Below are positions 23,460-33,859 of a DNA stretch of 43,679 nucleotides, piece by piece. The notes under the pieces were generated by a model, which saw only the letters and a program-made list of their open reading frames with translations, had not been told where the DNA came from and searched no databases. Position numbers and translations under genes: made by a program. The DNA is from Moorena bouillonii PNG (lineage in GTDB: Bacteria; Cyanobacteriota; Cyanobacteriia; Cyanobacteriales; Coleofasciculaceae), in the NCBI RefSeq assembly GCF_001942495.1, contig NZ_MKZS01000001.1, positions 8,100,405-8,144,083 on the forward strand. Direction: 5' to 3'. Position 1 is the first letter of the stretch. Each line of letters starts with the position of its first letter.

Positions 23460-23850
23460 TTGACACTCCCCGTCCTGTAAGAACGGGGATTCTTACTTCA
23501 ACGAGCCGACTTGCTCAGCCAGGTCGGAACCAGAAAGAGTAGAGGCCGATTCGACCTAAGCGTTTTGATCATAGATAATGGTTTCGGTGTGCCCCACCGT
23601 ACCTTTACTTTTTTTTTTAGAGATAGATACTTTTTTAGATCTAAATTTTTCATAGACGTTAAAGTCGTTAGACTAAATTACGCAATATGTATCTCAGACA
23701 TATTTTTTACGTTGCCTACTTATGGTTAGATAGTATCTATCTCTTTTAAAAGTCTATTGTTTATAATCTTATACTAGCACACCTAGTACAAACTGTCAAG
23801 AAAAAGTTTTAAAAAAAAGCCGTCGAACGAAGGACGGGGCTTTAAACCCA
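23460..23850 (-). mobile_element. IS200/IS605-type mini-element (about 390 bp) next to kdsA
   Basis: Read on the minus strand. The left end at 23850-23816 has GGGTTTAAAGCCCCGTCC plus a partner arm, as at 4862. Next is a promoter, then a gene-free interior with the hairpin CGGTG-GGGCA-CACCG (23599-23585) that recurs near 5379. The right end at 23508-23460 carries GCTCGTTGAAGTAAG, a CCCCGT/ACGGGG hairpin and terminal GAGTGTCAA. Order and ends fit a deletion derivative of a TnpB-type element that kept the omega-RNA-like right end. A 72-codon + frame at 23511 runs antisense through it and is not called. Exact termini need comparison with empty sites. Confidence 0.66.
23771..23799 (-). promoter_or_regulatory. 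Promoter inside IS605-type mini-element
   Basis: On the minus strand, TTGACA (23799-23794) is followed by exactly 17 bases and TAGTAT (23776-23771). It points away from kdsA, into the mini-element towards its right end, as expected for transcription of a tnpB/omega-RNA unit. It should therefore not drive kdsA. Confidence 0.6.
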
Positions 23851-23867
23851 ATTTTTTTGGTAACTAA

Positions 23868-25228
<1,361 letters not shown>

Positions 25229-25586
25229 GGTAAGTATTCAGTATTCAGCTATCAGCTATCAGCTATCAGCTATCAGCTATCAGCTATCAGCCCCCGCAGC
25301 CTAGAACTTAAACGCTACAGCTGAACCAAAAGCTCACTTGATGCCCGTAGGAAGTATAGAAGACTATCCCGATTCAAAACATAACGTCTGAAAGGGTTAG
25401 TAGGCAATGTTTTTCAAGTAGTAAGCCTATGGGCTACGCCCACGCTACGGGAACAGCTGGCTTTTGAATTAAACAGGTAAGCATTGGTTTAATCTCAGTT
25501 ACCTCAACTGACCGCTGACCGCTGACCGCTGATAGCTGACCGCTTAGCTCTTAACCAGGAGCAATGCTGAATCTTCTATAAAAAAA
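25229..25586. repeat. Spacer with two heptamer tracts
   Basis: At 25234-25289, two GTATTCA units lead into six perfect GCTATCA units. At 25508-25542 there are CTGACCG units (four of five, one CTGATAG). Both have period 7. Between them is a short palindromic GGGCTACGCCCACGCTACGG stretch (about 25430-25450). No gene. Confidence 0.85.
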
Positions 25587-26855
25587 ATGACAAATCCTAA
25601 GCTTGTTAAACGCATCATTACCTGTCAAGGCACCATTCAACTAGTGACTGCCTTATCAGTGCTTAGTTACCGGGAAAAACAGCAAAAAGACCTTACTATT
25701 AAATACCAAGATTACCTTGTTATTTATCATCTCTATTCTCCCCCTGGGCAAATTGATGAATTTGCCGCCTTTATCAAAAGGATAGCAGAGTTAGTGGGGG
25801 AGTGGCAGAAAATTGTGTACATCACCCCTGAGCAACTCAGTGATATTGAGAGTCGATTAGACTATTCCAGCCCATCAAAAATTTTCCGGATAGTCCATGA
25901 AATGGTTGGCACTAATAGGGCTGATGAAATTTACCTGTGCCGGAATTGGATGTTTGGAAATAAGCTACTGATTAATACTTACAAATCTGCCCTGAAACTT
26001 GGTTACGGTGATAGTATTGGCTTTTACTTTTCGGTAAAATCAAAAGCATTATTTGCAGATAAGCCAGAACCTAAATTTAATTTAAGTAGCTATATACAAA
26101 AAAAACAAAAAGCATTAGTTCGTAAAATAAAAACTAGTTTACGACTAATCACTTATCTAAAAATTAGACCAAAATTTGATATCGGTTATTTTGTATTACC
26201 TGAAGCGTTTGGGGAATCACCTCCCATGAAAACTGTCACATTAAATAAAGTGTGGCTTCTCGACACGTTTCAAAAGCTCAGGGGTTTGGTAAACCCAGAA
26301 TACGTTGTCCAGTTTCGCAATAAAATTGCTGAATCTCCCGTTTCAATCCTACTCACTTCAAATTTCTCTGAGGCTCGTAGAATGTCTCTGGATAATGAAA
26401 TCGCTGCTTACCGTGAATTCCTGATCGGTGAAGGTATAGAGCCAAACACAGTACTGGTCATAAAACCCCATCCTAGAGATGACAATGTCAAACTCCAGAA
26501 GTTGGAGGATGCCCTATCTGAATTGTTTGATAAAATAATAATATTATCAGAACCAGACCTCTTTTTTCTGCCCTTTGAAGTCTTTTTTGCAGAAGCTTTC
26601 CTACCCCTAGATTCAAGGGTCAATAATCAACCCAGGGTGTTTGCTGTCAGTACAGCTTGTGTCTCCCTAAAGCTACTGTTTAATGTTCCCAGTATTGTTG
26701 GCTTTGGAGACCAGATTACTTCCAAGCTTTTCTATGAAAATTATGCAGCTGGTAGGTTGGAACACGAACAGGAGTTAAGAGCAGCAATCAACAACGTTGA
26801 AGTACCTGGAATCATTAGCGAGCACCATGAAAGTCCTACATATCAATCAATCTGA
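25587..26855 (+). CDS. Polysialyltransferase-like glycosyltransferase
   Basis: A 422-residue protein resembling bacterial polysialyltransferase/GT52-type GT-B enzymes that use CMP-activated sugars. The N-terminus (RIITCQGTIQLVTALSVLSY) fits the family start. The key motif is TVLVIKPHPRDDN near 288-300, the KPHPR element seen in CMP-sialic acid users. Downstream, FLPFEVFFAEAFLPL and VFAVSTACVSLKLL complete the C-terminal half, where an Ser/Thr-rich segment normally contacts the CMP. Context matters: no sialic acid synthesis genes are present, but kdsB and kdsA-kdsC are just upstream, so CMP-Kdo is the CMP-sugar made here. Acting as a Kdo transferase is therefore a plausible inference. The gene overlaps the next GT4 gene by 29 bases. 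Confidence 0.68.
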   Translation: MTNPKLVKRIITCQGTIQLVTALSVLSYREKQQKDLTIKYQDYLVIYHLYSPPGQIDEFAAFIKRIAELVGEWQKIVYITPEQLSDIESRLDYSSPSKIFRIVHEMVGTNRADEIYLCRNWMFGNKLLINTYKSALKLGYGDSIGFYFSVKSKALFADKPEPKFNLSSYIQKKQKALVRKIKTSLRLITYLKIRPKFDIGYFVLPEAFGESPPMKTVTLNKVWLLDTFQKLRGLVNPEYVVQFRNKIAESPVSILLTSNFSEARRMSLDNEIAAYREFLIGEGIEPNTVLVIKPHPRDDNVKLQKLEDALSELFDKIIILSEPDLFFLPFEVFFAEAFLPLDSRVNNQPRVFAVSTACVSLKLLFNVPSIVGFGDQITSKLFYENYAAGRLEHEQELRAAINNVEVPGIISEHHESPTYQSI

Positions 26856-28056
26856 TCTTTCTGGGGGAGCCGCGATCGCAGGCTACCGACTCCATCAAGG
26901 TTTGCTCGGTCAAGGCGCAGACTCACGCTTGTTAGTCTGGAGACCCAAAACGATTAGTGATCGTGTAGATTATGCTGCCCGTTTAGCCATTCTAGATAAA
27001 CTAACTGCCCCGATTACCCAACAACTAGGACTTTACTATATTAATAAACTGGGCACCTTTACGATTCCTAAGCACAGCTTTTATAAAAACGCCGATGTAC
27101 TCAATTTTCATGTGCTTCATGGTGGCAGTCGTGGATACTTTAATTATTTAGCAATCCCTTCATTAACTAAACGTAAACCTGCTGTGTTTACCTTCCATGA
27201 TATGTGGAGCTTTACTGGACATTGTGCCTATAGCTATGACTGCGATCGCTGGAAACGTGGTTGTGGAAAATGTCCTGATCTAAATATTTACCCAGCTATT
27301 CCAAAAGATAATACTCATATAGAGTGGAAGCTAAAAAACTGGGCTTATAGTCACTCAAACTTAACAATTGTTACTCCCAGTCGCTGGCTTTGTGAGCAAG
27401 CTAAGCAAAGTATGCTCAACCGCTTTGGGATTCACCATATTCCAAATGGTATTAATACCGAAGTCTATCAGCCCCTCGAATCTCAACAGTGCAAATCTGT
27501 ACTCAACATTCCCACGGGCAAAACAGTTCTGATGTTTGCTGCAACAAACTTAGCCGAGAAGCGCAAGGGCGGCGATTTGCTGTTGAAAGCGTTGCAAAGT
27601 CTACCCCAGTCTATCAAGGCGGAAACTATAGTGCTAACCTTTGGTAGTGGTGGCGAAACGATTGCTGAGACTGTTGGCATCCCAGCATTGAATCTTGGTT
27701 ATGCCAGCAATGATCACTTTAAAGCCATTGCCTATTCTGCTGCTGATTTGTTTCTTTTCCCCACCCGTGCGGACAATCTTCCCGTGGTCCTGCAAGAGAG
27801 TATGGCTTGTGGTACCCCCATGGTGTCTTTCAACATCGGCGGCGTTCCCGATTTGGTACGTCCTGGTATTACTGGTTACTTAGCTCGGCCAGAGGATATT
27901 CAAGATTTCTGTAATGGTATTGTGCAGTTACTGGAAGACAAACCGCTACGGGAAACCATGGCACAACAGTGTCGTGCTATTGCTTTGGAAGACTATTCAC
28001 TTGAACTGCAAGCCCAGCGATATATCGACCTATATCATCAGGTGTTACAAAACTAG
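26827..28056 (+). CDS. Glycosyltransferase family 4 protein
   Basis: A 409-residue GT-B retaining glycosyltransferase. The N-terminal glycine-rich acceptor loop is in INQSDLSGGAAIAGYRLHQG. FHDMWSFTGHC starts a cysteine cluster C-x5-C-x6-C-x2-C shared with the enzyme at 32539. The C-terminal GT4 signature is SMACGTPMVSFNIGGVPDLV with E-x7-E spacing. I use the ATG at 26827, which begins MKVLHINQSD as in its paralogue. An in-frame start at 26797 would add ten residues. The gene overlaps the polysialyltransferase-like gene, indicating an operon. The sugar transferred is unknown. Confidence 0.88.
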   Translation: MKVLHINQSDLSGGAAIAGYRLHQGLLGQGADSRLLVWRPKTISDRVDYAARLAILDKLTAPITQQLGLYYINKLGTFTIPKHSFYKNADVLNFHVLHGGSRGYFNYLAIPSLTKRKPAVFTFHDMWSFTGHCAYSYDCDRWKRGCGKCPDLNIYPAIPKDNTHIEWKLKNWAYSHSNLTIVTPSRWLCEQAKQSMLNRFGIHHIPNGINTEVYQPLESQQCKSVLNIPTGKTVLMFAATNLAEKRKGGDLLLKALQSLPQSIKAETIVLTFGSGGETIAETVGIPALNLGYASNDHFKAIAYSAADLFLFPTRADNLPVVLQESMACGTPMVSFNIGGVPDLVRPGITGYLARPEDIQDFCNGIVQLLEDKPLRETMAQQCRAIALEDYSLELQAQRYIDLYHQVLQN

Positions 28057-28402
28057 AATGCGATCGCATCCGTCAACAGCACTATTAGATGACTCTAGAA
28101 ACTTATATAGCGTTTCTCATAGCTATTACGTAAACATTATTTTTTCCCACTCCCGACTCCCGACTCCCGACTCCCGACTCCCGACTCCCTGTTCCCTACT
28201 CCCTACTCCCTACTCCCTGTTCTCTTTACTATATAAATTCCATATGATGGCTGATTAAAGGTCACCAATATTTATTGAAATTAGTATTAGAGAGAGTATA
28301 TTAAGAACTCTGTAAAAGTAAAATTATGATCCCTGATATCTATTTAGTTAGTATGTATTGATAGCTAGTAGCCAGATATAATTATTTTAAGAGGTGATTA
28401 CC
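28057..28402. repeat. Spacer with composite heptamer tract
   Basis: From 28148 to about 28216, units change from TCCCGAC (five or more) to TCCCTGT and TCCCTAC (three), all with period 7. This is a direct sign of unit replacement within one tract. The rest is AT-rich with no gene. Confidence 0.85.
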
Positions 28403-29614
28403 TTGAAAACCATTGCTATCATTGAGGAAAATTGGAAGGGACATCGTCCAACATACCTCAAGGTTTTCACCAAAATGTTGCTTGAGCTTGGTCATCAAGT
28501 AATAGCCTTCTGCCCAAAGCCATTAGAATTAACTGAATGGGTTGCCTTTAACTGCCCTAACTATCAAGAGCAATTCCAGGTTTTTGAATGTCAAACACCA
28601 GAGCCTAGCTCATTTAGGATCAATGGAATTCGCACAGCCCTGAATGCAGTAAAACGTTGGTATTACGCCAAAGCTAGCATTCAGTATGCTTCATCAAAAA
28701 TTGGTAAAGTACCCGATCTAGTATTTTTTCCCTGGCTTGATAGTTGTTTAGCGCCCTACCTGCTACACCATATAGTAGACAATATTTTCCCTTACCCTTG
28801 GTCTGGTCTCTATGTTCAACCTCGTCATTTGAGGCTTAAACAAAAGTTTTGGTCTATCAATAGAGGTCCTCTAAAACCTCATGCTGCGTTAAAATCCTCT
28901 AATTGCCCAGCTGTTGCTGTTCTTGACGAAGGGATTGCTAACCAATTACAAAGCAAAATCAACGGCAAAACTGTCATTACGTTTCCCGATTTTACCGACG
29001 AGTCAGCTCCAGACTTGAATTGGTCAATCGTGAAACAAATTCAAGCCAAAGCGAAAAGAAAAAAAATCATTGGATTACTAGGAATACAATCCCAGCGCAA
29101 AGGAGTTCTGACACTTTTAGAAGTTGCTCAGCAGATGGTGAAACAAGACTATGTTTTTGTCTTCGCCGGTCAGTTATCCAAGCACAGCTACACTTACCAA
29201 GAGCAAGCAAGACTCCAGACTCTTATTGACCGAAAGTTACCTAACTGCTTTTTTTATTTTGAGCGTATTCCTGATGAAGCAAAATTCAACGCTTTAGTTA
29301 GTACTTGTCATATCTTATTTGCTGCCTATCATGACTTCCCCCACAGTAGCAATATCCTAACTAAAGCAGCAGTTTGTGAAAAACCTGTGATTGTGAGCAG
29401 CAAATTTTGTATGGCAGAGAGAGTACGTAAATTTAAATTGGGTTTGACTATTAATGAAGGGGATGTGCTGCAATGTATTTATACTATAGGTCGCCTTTGT
29501 AGTCAACTGGATAACTATAACCAACAAGTGCAACCTGATTTTGATGGTTATAGACGTCTTCACTCTACTGATCAGCTCCCAGAAAAACTTCAGAGTATTT
29601 TAACTAGTATTTAG
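28403..29614 (+). CDS. Glycosyltransferase, GT-B fold (GT4-like)
   Basis: About 403 residues. The N-terminus KTIAIIEENWKGHRPTYLK resembles sugar-binding GT-B starts. The C-terminal half has IIGLLGIQSQRKGVLTLLEV (nucleotide-sugar domain start), YVFVFAGQLSKHS, and HDFPHSSNILTKAAVCEKPV, which replaces the usual E-x7-E signature with a divergent form. The TTG at 28403 is preferred because AAGAGG lies nine to fourteen bases upstream. A GTG at 28394 is in frame but overlaps that site. It belongs to the glycan locus; donor and acceptor are unknown. Another possibility is a GT1-like enzyme. Confidence 0.74.
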   Translation: MKTIAIIEENWKGHRPTYLKVFTKMLLELGHQVIAFCPKPLELTEWVAFNCPNYQEQFQVFECQTPEPSSFRINGIRTALNAVKRWYYAKASIQYASSKIGKVPDLVFFPWLDSCLAPYLLHHIVDNIFPYPWSGLYVQPRHLRLKQKFWSINRGPLKPHAALKSSNCPAVAVLDEGIANQLQSKINGKTVITFPDFTDESAPDLNWSIVKQIQAKAKRKKIIGLLGIQSQRKGVLTLLEVAQQMVKQDYVFVFAGQLSKHSYTYQEQARLQTLIDRKLPNCFFYFERIPDEAKFNALVSTCHILFAAYHDFPHSSNILTKAAVCEKPVIVSSKFCMAERVRKFKLGLTINEGDVLQCIYTIGRLCSQLDNYNQQVQPDFDGYRRLHSTDQLPEKLQSILTSI

Positions 29615-29664
29615 CAAGTCGCTACTGAAAAATACTAGTTTTTATATTAATTATGTAGATAAAG

Positions 29665-30561
29665 ATGAAAACTCCAGTTGCCTTCATAATCTTCAAACGA
29701 CCAGATACTACTGAGAGAGTATTTGAAGTAATTCGCGAAGCCAAACCTCCCAAACTGTTAGTCATTGCTGATGGACCCCGTGGCGATCGACCAGGTGAAG
29801 CAGAAAAGTGTGCTGCAGCTCGTGCAATTATTGAGCGCGTCGATTGGGATTGTGAAGTTTTGGAAAACTACTCTGATGTAAATCTGGGTTGCTGTCAGCG
29901 AGTGTCAAGTGGAATAGACTGGGTTTTTAACACCGTTGAAGAAGCAATTATTCTTGAAGATGATTGTCTCCCCCATCCCGATTTTTTCCCATTTTGTGAA
30001 AATCTGTTAGAGCGATATCGAGACGATGAGCGAGTCATGATGGTTAGTGGGACTAACTTTCTAGGTAAATGGAAGTCTGATCGTCAGAGTTATCATTTCT
30101 CCTATTATGGTGGAATTTGGGGTTGGGCTTCTTGGCGAAGGGCATGGAATTATTATGATATTACTATGAGTCTTTGGTCAAATCCTGATATTAAAAATCG
30201 GATCAGGGATGTGTTGGCAAATAACGAGCATTACCAAGCCCGTAAAAAATCCTTTGATTCTACACTAAACGGTAAATATGATGCTTGGGATTACCGATGG
30301 AGTTTTGCCAGACTTGCACAGTCTGGATTATCAATTGTTCCTGCTGTTAACCTGATTTCAAATATTGGTTTTGGGGAAGGGGCAACCCATACCGTATCAG
30401 CAACTACCCAACTAGCAGAACTTAAAACCATAAGTCTTAATTTTCCGATTAATTATAACCAATTTACAGCTGTCGATAGAGATTATGACCACAATTATTT
30501 TCAAAATTTTATTAAACGCTCTAAATTAACTAAATTATTAAGCATTTTAAGATTTGCTTAA
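29665..30561 (+). CDS. Glycosyltransferase, GT-A fold (HlpA-like)
   Basis: A 298-residue GT-A-like enzyme. It opens VAFIIFKRPDTTERVFEVI, followed by KLLVIADGPRGDRPGEAEKC. The metal-binding acidic cluster is AIILEDDCLPHPDFF near 93-107. The central aromatic block SYYGGIWGWASWRRAWNYYD and the later YDAWDYRWSFARL are typical of proteins often named hemolytic protein HlpA-like, which are in fact glycosyltransferase homologues. The nucleotide donor is unknown. It precedes the pyruvyltransferase by six bases, so the two are co-transcribed. Confidence 0.8.
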   Translation: MKTPVAFIIFKRPDTTERVFEVIREAKPPKLLVIADGPRGDRPGEAEKCAAARAIIERVDWDCEVLENYSDVNLGCCQRVSSGIDWVFNTVEEAIILEDDCLPHPDFFPFCENLLERYRDDERVMMVSGTNFLGKWKSDRQSYHFSYYGGIWGWASWRRAWNYYDITMSLWSNPDIKNRIRDVLANNEHYQARKKSFDSTLNGKYDAWDYRWSFARLAQSGLSIVPAVNLISNIGFGEGATHTVSATTQLAELKTISLNFPINYNQFTAVDRDYDHNYFQNFIKRSKLTKLLSILRFA

Positions 30562-30567
30562 AAAACT

Positions 30568-31509
30568 ATGAAAGTCATTTCCCTTCTAGATCCATCGATT
30601 TGCAGCTCTAACCTAGGCGATCAGATTATTATTGACTCTGTCGATAACATTATAGATACAACCTTTGATGAACCACTGTTAATTCGGATTCAAACTCAAG
30701 ATAAAATTTCCAGTAATTCCTATAAATACATGAGGATGAGTGACATCAAAATTATTGGGGGCACAAATCTTTTATCATCGAAGATGAATTCCTATAAGCA
30801 ATGGAAAGTTAATCTGTGGGATTCCCTATTTATTAATGACATCATTTTGTTGGGTGTGGGCTGGTGGAAATATCAAAAAAAGCCTAATTTTTATACAAGA
30901 GTTTTGTATAAAGTGCTGCTCAGTAATACCTATCTCCACTCGGTTAGAGATAGCTATACCGAGCAAAAATTAAAATCCATCGGCATCCCTAACGTAGTTA
31001 ATACATCTTGCCCGACATTATGGACTCTGACAGAGGAACACTGTTCCAATATACCACGAAAAAAGTCAGACTCTGTTTTAGTTACCTTCACTGAGTATCA
31101 TCAAAATGAAAAGTTGGATTTCAACCTAGTCAAGGTATTGTCACAAAACTATCAAAAAATTTATTTCTGGACTCAGCAGCCCAAGGATTATCACTATATG
31201 CAATCCTTTTGTGGCAAGAGTGCTATATATCTCAAACCTAGCCTAAAAGCATTAGATCAGTGTTTATCTAGCTGTGATGTAGATTATATAGGTACGCGAT
31301 TACATGCTGGCATTCGAGCATTACAACACAGCAGAAGAGCACTGATTCTTGCTATTGATAACAGAGCTACTGAAATTGCTAAAGATACTAACCTTCCAGT
31401 TATTAAACGAGATGATATAGACTCGATTAAACATTGGATAGATTCCTCCTATGAAACAAAAATAAACTTACCAATAGAAAATATCAATAGATGGAAAAAT
31501 CAATTTTAA
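30568..31509 (+). CDS. Polysaccharide pyruvyl transferase family protein
   Basis: A 313-residue member of the PF04230 family. These enzymes transfer pyruvate from phosphoenolpyruvate to sugar hydroxyls, forming ketals in exopolysaccharides and cell-wall glycans. Visible family elements are SNLGDQIIIDSV near the N-terminus, IKIIGGTNLLSSKM near 62-75, TYLHSVRDSYTEQKLKSIG, TSCPTLWTL and the C-terminal DVDYIGTRLHAGIRALQHSR, whose TRLH element is highly conserved. Pyruvylation would add negative charge to the surface glycan, alongside sulfate and Kdo. A few members are not pyruvyltransferases, so the reaction is family-based inference. Confidence 0.85.
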   Translation: MKVISLLDPSICSSNLGDQIIIDSVDNIIDTTFDEPLLIRIQTQDKISSNSYKYMRMSDIKIIGGTNLLSSKMNSYKQWKVNLWDSLFINDIILLGVGWWKYQKKPNFYTRVLYKVLLSNTYLHSVRDSYTEQKLKSIGIPNVVNTSCPTLWTLTEEHCSNIPRKKSDSVLVTFTEYHQNEKLDFNLVKVLSQNYQKIYFWTQQPKDYHYMQSFCGKSAIYLKPSLKALDQCLSSCDVDYIGTRLHAGIRALQHSRRALILAIDNRATEIAKDTNLPVIKRDDIDSIKHWIDSSYETKINLPIENINRWKNQF

Positions 31510-31549
31510 TCAACGTAAGCTGTTTTGCATTTAAATTGCACAACAGCAA

Positions 31550-31654
31550 GGCAGAAGGCAGAAGGCAGAAGGCAGAAGGCAGAAGCGATCCAGCGCGGTC
31601 TTCGACATCCCTACTCCCTACTCCCTACTCCCTACTCCCTACTCCCTACTCCCT
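31550..31654. repeat. Two heptamer tracts: (GGCAGAA)5 and (TCCCTAC)6
   Basis: GGCAGAA units span 31550-31584 and TCCCTAC units span 31608-31654, separated by about 20 bases. The flank CTCCCTTTGCCATAT after the second tract resembles that before the acyltransferase gene. Confidence 0.88.
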
Positions 31655-31693
31655 TTGCCATATCGTTAGTGATGTTAGTTTTATGGTAGGTTG

Positions 31694-32542
31694 ATGTTAA
31701 AACTAATAAATATAGGTTGCGGCTCTACATATTCTAATCATCCGGCGTGGACTAACGTTGATTTAGCACCACAATCATCCCATATTGATAATCATGATAT
31801 CAGGAAAACGTTGCCCTACCCTGATGCTTATTTTGATGCTTGTTATAGTTCTCATGTAATAGAACACCTCAAGCAGCATGACGCTGAGCAACTTATAGCT
31901 GAGTGTTGGCGCATTCTTAAGCCACAGGGAATAATTAGGGCAGTTGTCCCTGATCTAGAATCAATAGCTAGACATTATATCTCTACTCTAGAACAGGTTG
32001 AGTCTGGTGTTACGGAAGCAGAGGCTAATTATGACTGGATAATGTTAGAACTTTATGACCAGACAGTGCGCCACGTTAAAGGTGGTGAAATGGCTAGTTA
32101 TTTAGCTGACCCTAATCTTACGAATAAAGAATTTATCAGATCTCGTATCGGTAGCAATGCTGATCTATTTTTGGATAAAAACTCTGAAAAAAAATCCTGG
32201 ATAGAGCGACTAGCATCTAAAGATAGATATTGGTTTTACAAAACCTTGAGGAAGTTTAATCTCAGAACTAGTATTGCCAAATATCTAGTGACTCTGATCG
32301 CAGGGAATGAAGCACGAGAAGCATTTGAAGTCGGGTTGTTTCGGAATTCAGGTGAAATTCATTATTGGATGTATGACCGGTTTTCTTTACGACGACTGCT
32401 GGAGCGCTCAGGATTTGTAGAGGTGCGCGTTTGTGGTGCTGATTCAAGCCGTATTCAAGATTTTAATAGCTACGGTCTAGATATGCTTGAGGGCAAAGTG
32501 CGTAAACCCGATTCACTGTTCATGGAAGGTATTAAACCATGA
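31694..32542 (+). CDS. SAM-dependent methyltransferase, class I
   Basis: A 282-residue Rossmann-type methyltransferase. Motif I is INIGCGSTYSNHPAWTNVDL at the N-terminus. The VIEHL segment (YSSHVIEHLKQHDAEQLIAE) and WRILKPQGIIRAVVPDLESI match methyltransferase_11/31-type folds. The C-terminal half is a long helical insertion (140-240) before a final beta hairpin (GFVEVRVCGADSS). I begin at the ATG at 31694; a TTG just before it is also in frame. It overlaps the next GT4 gene as ATGA. A role in methylating the glycan, possibly its terminus, is inferred from location; many such proteins in glycan loci are uncharacterised. Confidence 0.82.
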   Translation: MLKLINIGCGSTYSNHPAWTNVDLAPQSSHIDNHDIRKTLPYPDAYFDACYSSHVIEHLKQHDAEQLIAECWRILKPQGIIRAVVPDLESIARHYISTLEQVESGVTEAEANYDWIMLELYDQTVRHVKGGEMASYLADPNLTNKEFIRSRIGSNADLFLDKNSEKKSWIERLASKDRYWFYKTLRKFNLRTSIAKYLVTLIAGNEAREAFEVGLFRNSGEIHYWMYDRFSLRRLLERSGFVEVRVCGADSSRIQDFNSYGLDMLEGKVRKPDSLFMEGIKP

Positions 32543-33789
32543 AGACTCTAATTGTTAGTAGTTTCGATATCTCTGGTGGAGCTGCTCGTGCTGCCTATCG
32601 ATTACATCAAGGTTTCCACAGCATTAATTTAGATTCCCAAATTTTAGTGCAGGAAAAATTTAGTCATGATCAAACTGTCATTGGACCAACAAAAAAGTTG
32701 ACACAGGGCCTAGCCAGGAGCAGATGGACTTTTGGCGCTTTACCTCAAAAGCTTTACCCCCAACGGGAAGATAAGACTTTTTCTAGCCAGTGGTTTCCCG
32801 ATGCAGTTGTTCCCAAAGTTGCCCGACTTAAGCCCGATATTATTAATCTCCATTGGATTTGTGCTGGCTATGTCCAAATTGAAAGCATTGGGAAACTAAA
32901 GCGACCAATTGTTTGGACTCTTCATGATATGTGGCCATTCACAGGAGGATGTCACTACAATCACGATTGCGATCGCTATACAGTCTCCTGTGGTAATTGT
33001 CCTCAACTTAACAGCAGCAAAGACTGGGATTTATCCCGTTGGGTATGGCAGCGCAAAGCCAAAGCTTGGCGAAATCTTGACCTGACAGTTGTCACCCTCA
33101 GCTCATGGTTAGCCAAATGTGCCAGTGCCAGTTCCCTTTTCCAGGATCTGCGAATTGAGCTCATTCCCAATGGCATTGATACTCAACAGTACAGACCCAT
33201 CCATCAGCAGGTAGCGCGAGAATTACTTAACTTACCCCAGGATAAGCAACTTATTTTATTTGGAGGAGTAAATGCCACTAGTCAAAAACGCAAAGGGTTT
33301 CAATTGTTACAACCAGCGCTCCAAGAGCTGAGCCAATCCGGATGGCGAGATCAACTAGAGTTAGTTATTTTTGGTGACTCTCGGCCAGACAATCCACCTG
33401 AGTTTGGTTTTAACGCTCACTACTTAGGGACATTCAGCGATGATCTCTCCCTAGCGCTAGTTTATGGAGCAGCAGATGTATTTGTTTGCCCTTCCCTTCA
33501 AGATAACTTGCCCAACACAGTCATGGAAGCGATCGCATGTGGAACTCCTTGCGTCGCCTTCAACATTGGCGGGATGCCCGATCTGATTGAGCACCAGAAA
33601 AACGGCTATTTAGCCCAACCTTACCAAATTGAAGCTCTAGCTCAAGGAATTGCTTGGGTGCTAGAGAACACAGAACGACATCAGAAATTATCCTACCGCG
33701 CCCGCGAAAAAGTAGAAAAAGAATTTACCTTAGAAATTCAAGCAAGACGCTACTTATCCCTTTTTACTGAAATTTTATCCGGAGTATAA
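32539..33789 (+). CDS. Glycosyltransferase family 4 protein, paralogue
   Basis: A 416-residue GT-B enzyme closely parallel to that at 26827. The start TLIVSSFDISGGAARAAYRL mirrors the paralogue, then LHDMWPFTGGC opens the same C-x5-C-x6-C-x2-C cluster. RKGFQLLQPAL and the GT4 signature AIACGTPCVAFNIGGMPDLI follow. A HIP1 octamer sits at the equivalent Cys-Asp-Arg codons in both genes. It overlaps the methyltransferase by four bases. The sugar donor is unknown; the shared cysteine cluster suggests the two act on related substrates. Confidence 0.89.
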   Translation: MKTLIVSSFDISGGAARAAYRLHQGFHSINLDSQILVQEKFSHDQTVIGPTKKLTQGLARSRWTFGALPQKLYPQREDKTFSSQWFPDAVVPKVARLKPDIINLHWICAGYVQIESIGKLKRPIVWTLHDMWPFTGGCHYNHDCDRYTVSCGNCPQLNSSKDWDLSRWVWQRKAKAWRNLDLTVVTLSSWLAKCASASSLFQDLRIELIPNGIDTQQYRPIHQQVARELLNLPQDKQLILFGGVNATSQKRKGFQLLQPALQELSQSGWRDQLELVIFGDSRPDNPPEFGFNAHYLGTFSDDLSLALVYGAADVFVCPSLQDNLPNTVMEAIACGTPCVAFNIGGMPDLIEHQKNGYLAQPYQIEALAQGIAWVLENTERHQKLSYRAREKVEKEFTLEIQARRYLSLFTEILSGV

Positions 33790-33859
33790 CTATCATTACT
33801 AGAAAATATAGTATCACTGATATAACTAGGGTTATATAACTCTCAATACTAGATAATTC

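Noticed and set aside
23511-23729. 72-residue + strand protein
   Set aside because: Lies antisense to the right half of the IS605-type mini-element; its Phe-rich sequence comes from T-runs.
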